From the NCBI GenBank assembly GCA_052388275.1, contig JBQTII010000129.1, positions 1 through 12,987 of the forward strand: a stretch of DNA of 12,987 bases. Direction: 5' to 3'. This DNA comes from JBQTII01 sp052388275 (lineage in GTDB: Bacteria > Actinomycetota > Actinomycetes > Sporichthyales > Sporichthyaceae). A program made the translations under genes and the position numbers. Positions 12,498-12,987 of the stretch are shown here, one piece after another. Position 1 is the stretch's first letter; every line of letters starts with the position of its first letter. Below the pieces are notes generated by a model. It had not been told where the DNA came from and made no database searches. It worked only from the letters and a program-made list of their open reading frames with translations.

Positions 12498-12987
12498 CAG
12501 CCTCCCGCAGTTCCTGCGACGGCCTTGGCGAGCGCAGCGAGGGCCTCCTCGATCCTGGCCGGGTCCTGTCCACCGCCCTGGGCGACGTCGTCCTTACCAC
12601 CACCGCCGCCGCCGAGCACCCCGGCGGCGACCTTGACCAGCGCACCGGCTTTGAGCCCGCGCGCGCGGGCGGCTGAGTTGGTCGCGATCACCAGCGCCGG
12701 GCGACCGCCCGCTGCGGCCACCGCCGCGACCACGCTGGGCCTCGCGTCCCCGAGCCGGGCGCGGATGTCGAGCGCGAGCCTGCGCAGATCGTCGGCCTTG
12801 GTCTCATCCGGACACCGGGTGCCGAGGTAGGCGACGCCGTCGATCTCGACGGCCTGGGCGACCAGGCCCGCGGCCGCCTCCAGTACTGCGCCGGCGCGGA
12901 ACGCGTCGAGTTCCTTCTCTGCGTCCTTGAGCCGGGTCAGCACTGCGGCGATCCGCTCCGGGAGCTCCTCCGAGCGGGCCTTGAGGG
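12497..12987 (-). CDS. alaS: Alanyl-tRNA synthetase, C-terminal part (5' end outside window)
   Basis: AlaRS charges tRNA-Ala; this is the C-terminal C-Ala/DHHA1 domain, which helps hold the tRNA. The open frame runs through the window edge with LKARSEELPERIAAVLTRLKDAEKELDAFRAG, split here across 12985-12893, a coiled-coil stretch typical of AlaRS. The Gly-rich DHHA1 motif GGGGGGKDDVAQGGG follows near the end. About 163 codons are visible and the stop at 12499-12497 overlaps the ruvX ATG. The apparent GTG start at 12943 is an internal valine codon. The order alaS-ruvX-mltG-aroE is conserved in actinobacteria. Confidence 0.95.
   Translation of the reverse strand, partial: LKARSEELPERIAAVLTRLKDAEKELDAFRAGAVLEAAAGLVAQAVEIDGVAYLGTRCPDETKADDLRRLALDIRARLGDARPSVVAAVAAAGGRPALVIATNSAARARGLKAGALVKVAAGVLGGGGGGKDDVAQGGGQDPARIEEALAALAKAVAGTAGG

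Noticed and set aside
12590..12616. Repeated CCG/CCA triplets as a microsatellite
   Set aside because: They encode the Gly run of the normal AlaRS DHHA1 motif.
1..12987. Defence, phage, CRISPR or secondary-metabolite system
   Set aside because: No gene of such a system is visible. All genes are housekeeping, regulatory or envelope proteins.

Overview
The window is high-GC actinobacterial chromosome. Gene order and protein sequences match the conserved actinomycete block alaS-ruvX-mltG-aroE-aroC-aroK-aroB-aroQ-pepQ-efp-nusB-bldD-pyrR-pyrB. BldD is a c-di-GMP-dependent master regulator of development, and its presence with all ligand residues intact points to a Streptomyces-like or other sporulating/filamentous actinomycete lineage. 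I cannot name the genus.

Layout from left to right. Bases 1-674 (minus) hold the first codons of pyrB and the whole of pyrR, preceded by a PyrR-binding RNA hairpin. bldD (plus, 925-1416) diverges from pyrR behind a recognisable promoter. A hairpin separates bldD from nusB, which converges on it. From 6927 down to 1498 (minus) runs a compact operon: aroC, aroK, aroB, aroQ, pepQ, efp, nusB. It encodes four shikimate-pathway enzymes, a metallopeptidase and two translation/transcription factors, mostly with overlapping or nearly touching ends. The 73-base aroB-aroQ gap is an exception and contains two competing stem-loops. Bases 7110-9897 (plus) interrupt the minus-strand block with three envelope genes: an L,D-transpeptidase lipoprotein and two tandem paralogous membrane-anchored proteins, each with an eight-cysteine ectodomain. 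Bases 9938-12987 (minus) resume the block with aroE, mltG, ruvX and the 3' end of alaS, again tightly coupled.

Functionally, aroQ, aroB, aroK, aroC and aroE cover most of the route from DAHP to chorismate. MltG and the L,D-transpeptidase both act on peptidoglycan. The paired cysteine-rich proteins are probably surface-exposed; their function is unknown.

The most striking anomaly is one base at position 84. As written it both removes the expected pyrR stop codon and puts a TAG at codon 2 of pyrB. Either it is a sequencing error or it is a natural lesion expected to damage pyrimidine synthesis. The least described content is the plus-strand island with the duplicated double-module cysteine-rich proteins. 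I found no CRISPR array, phage, transposase, tRNA or rRNA.
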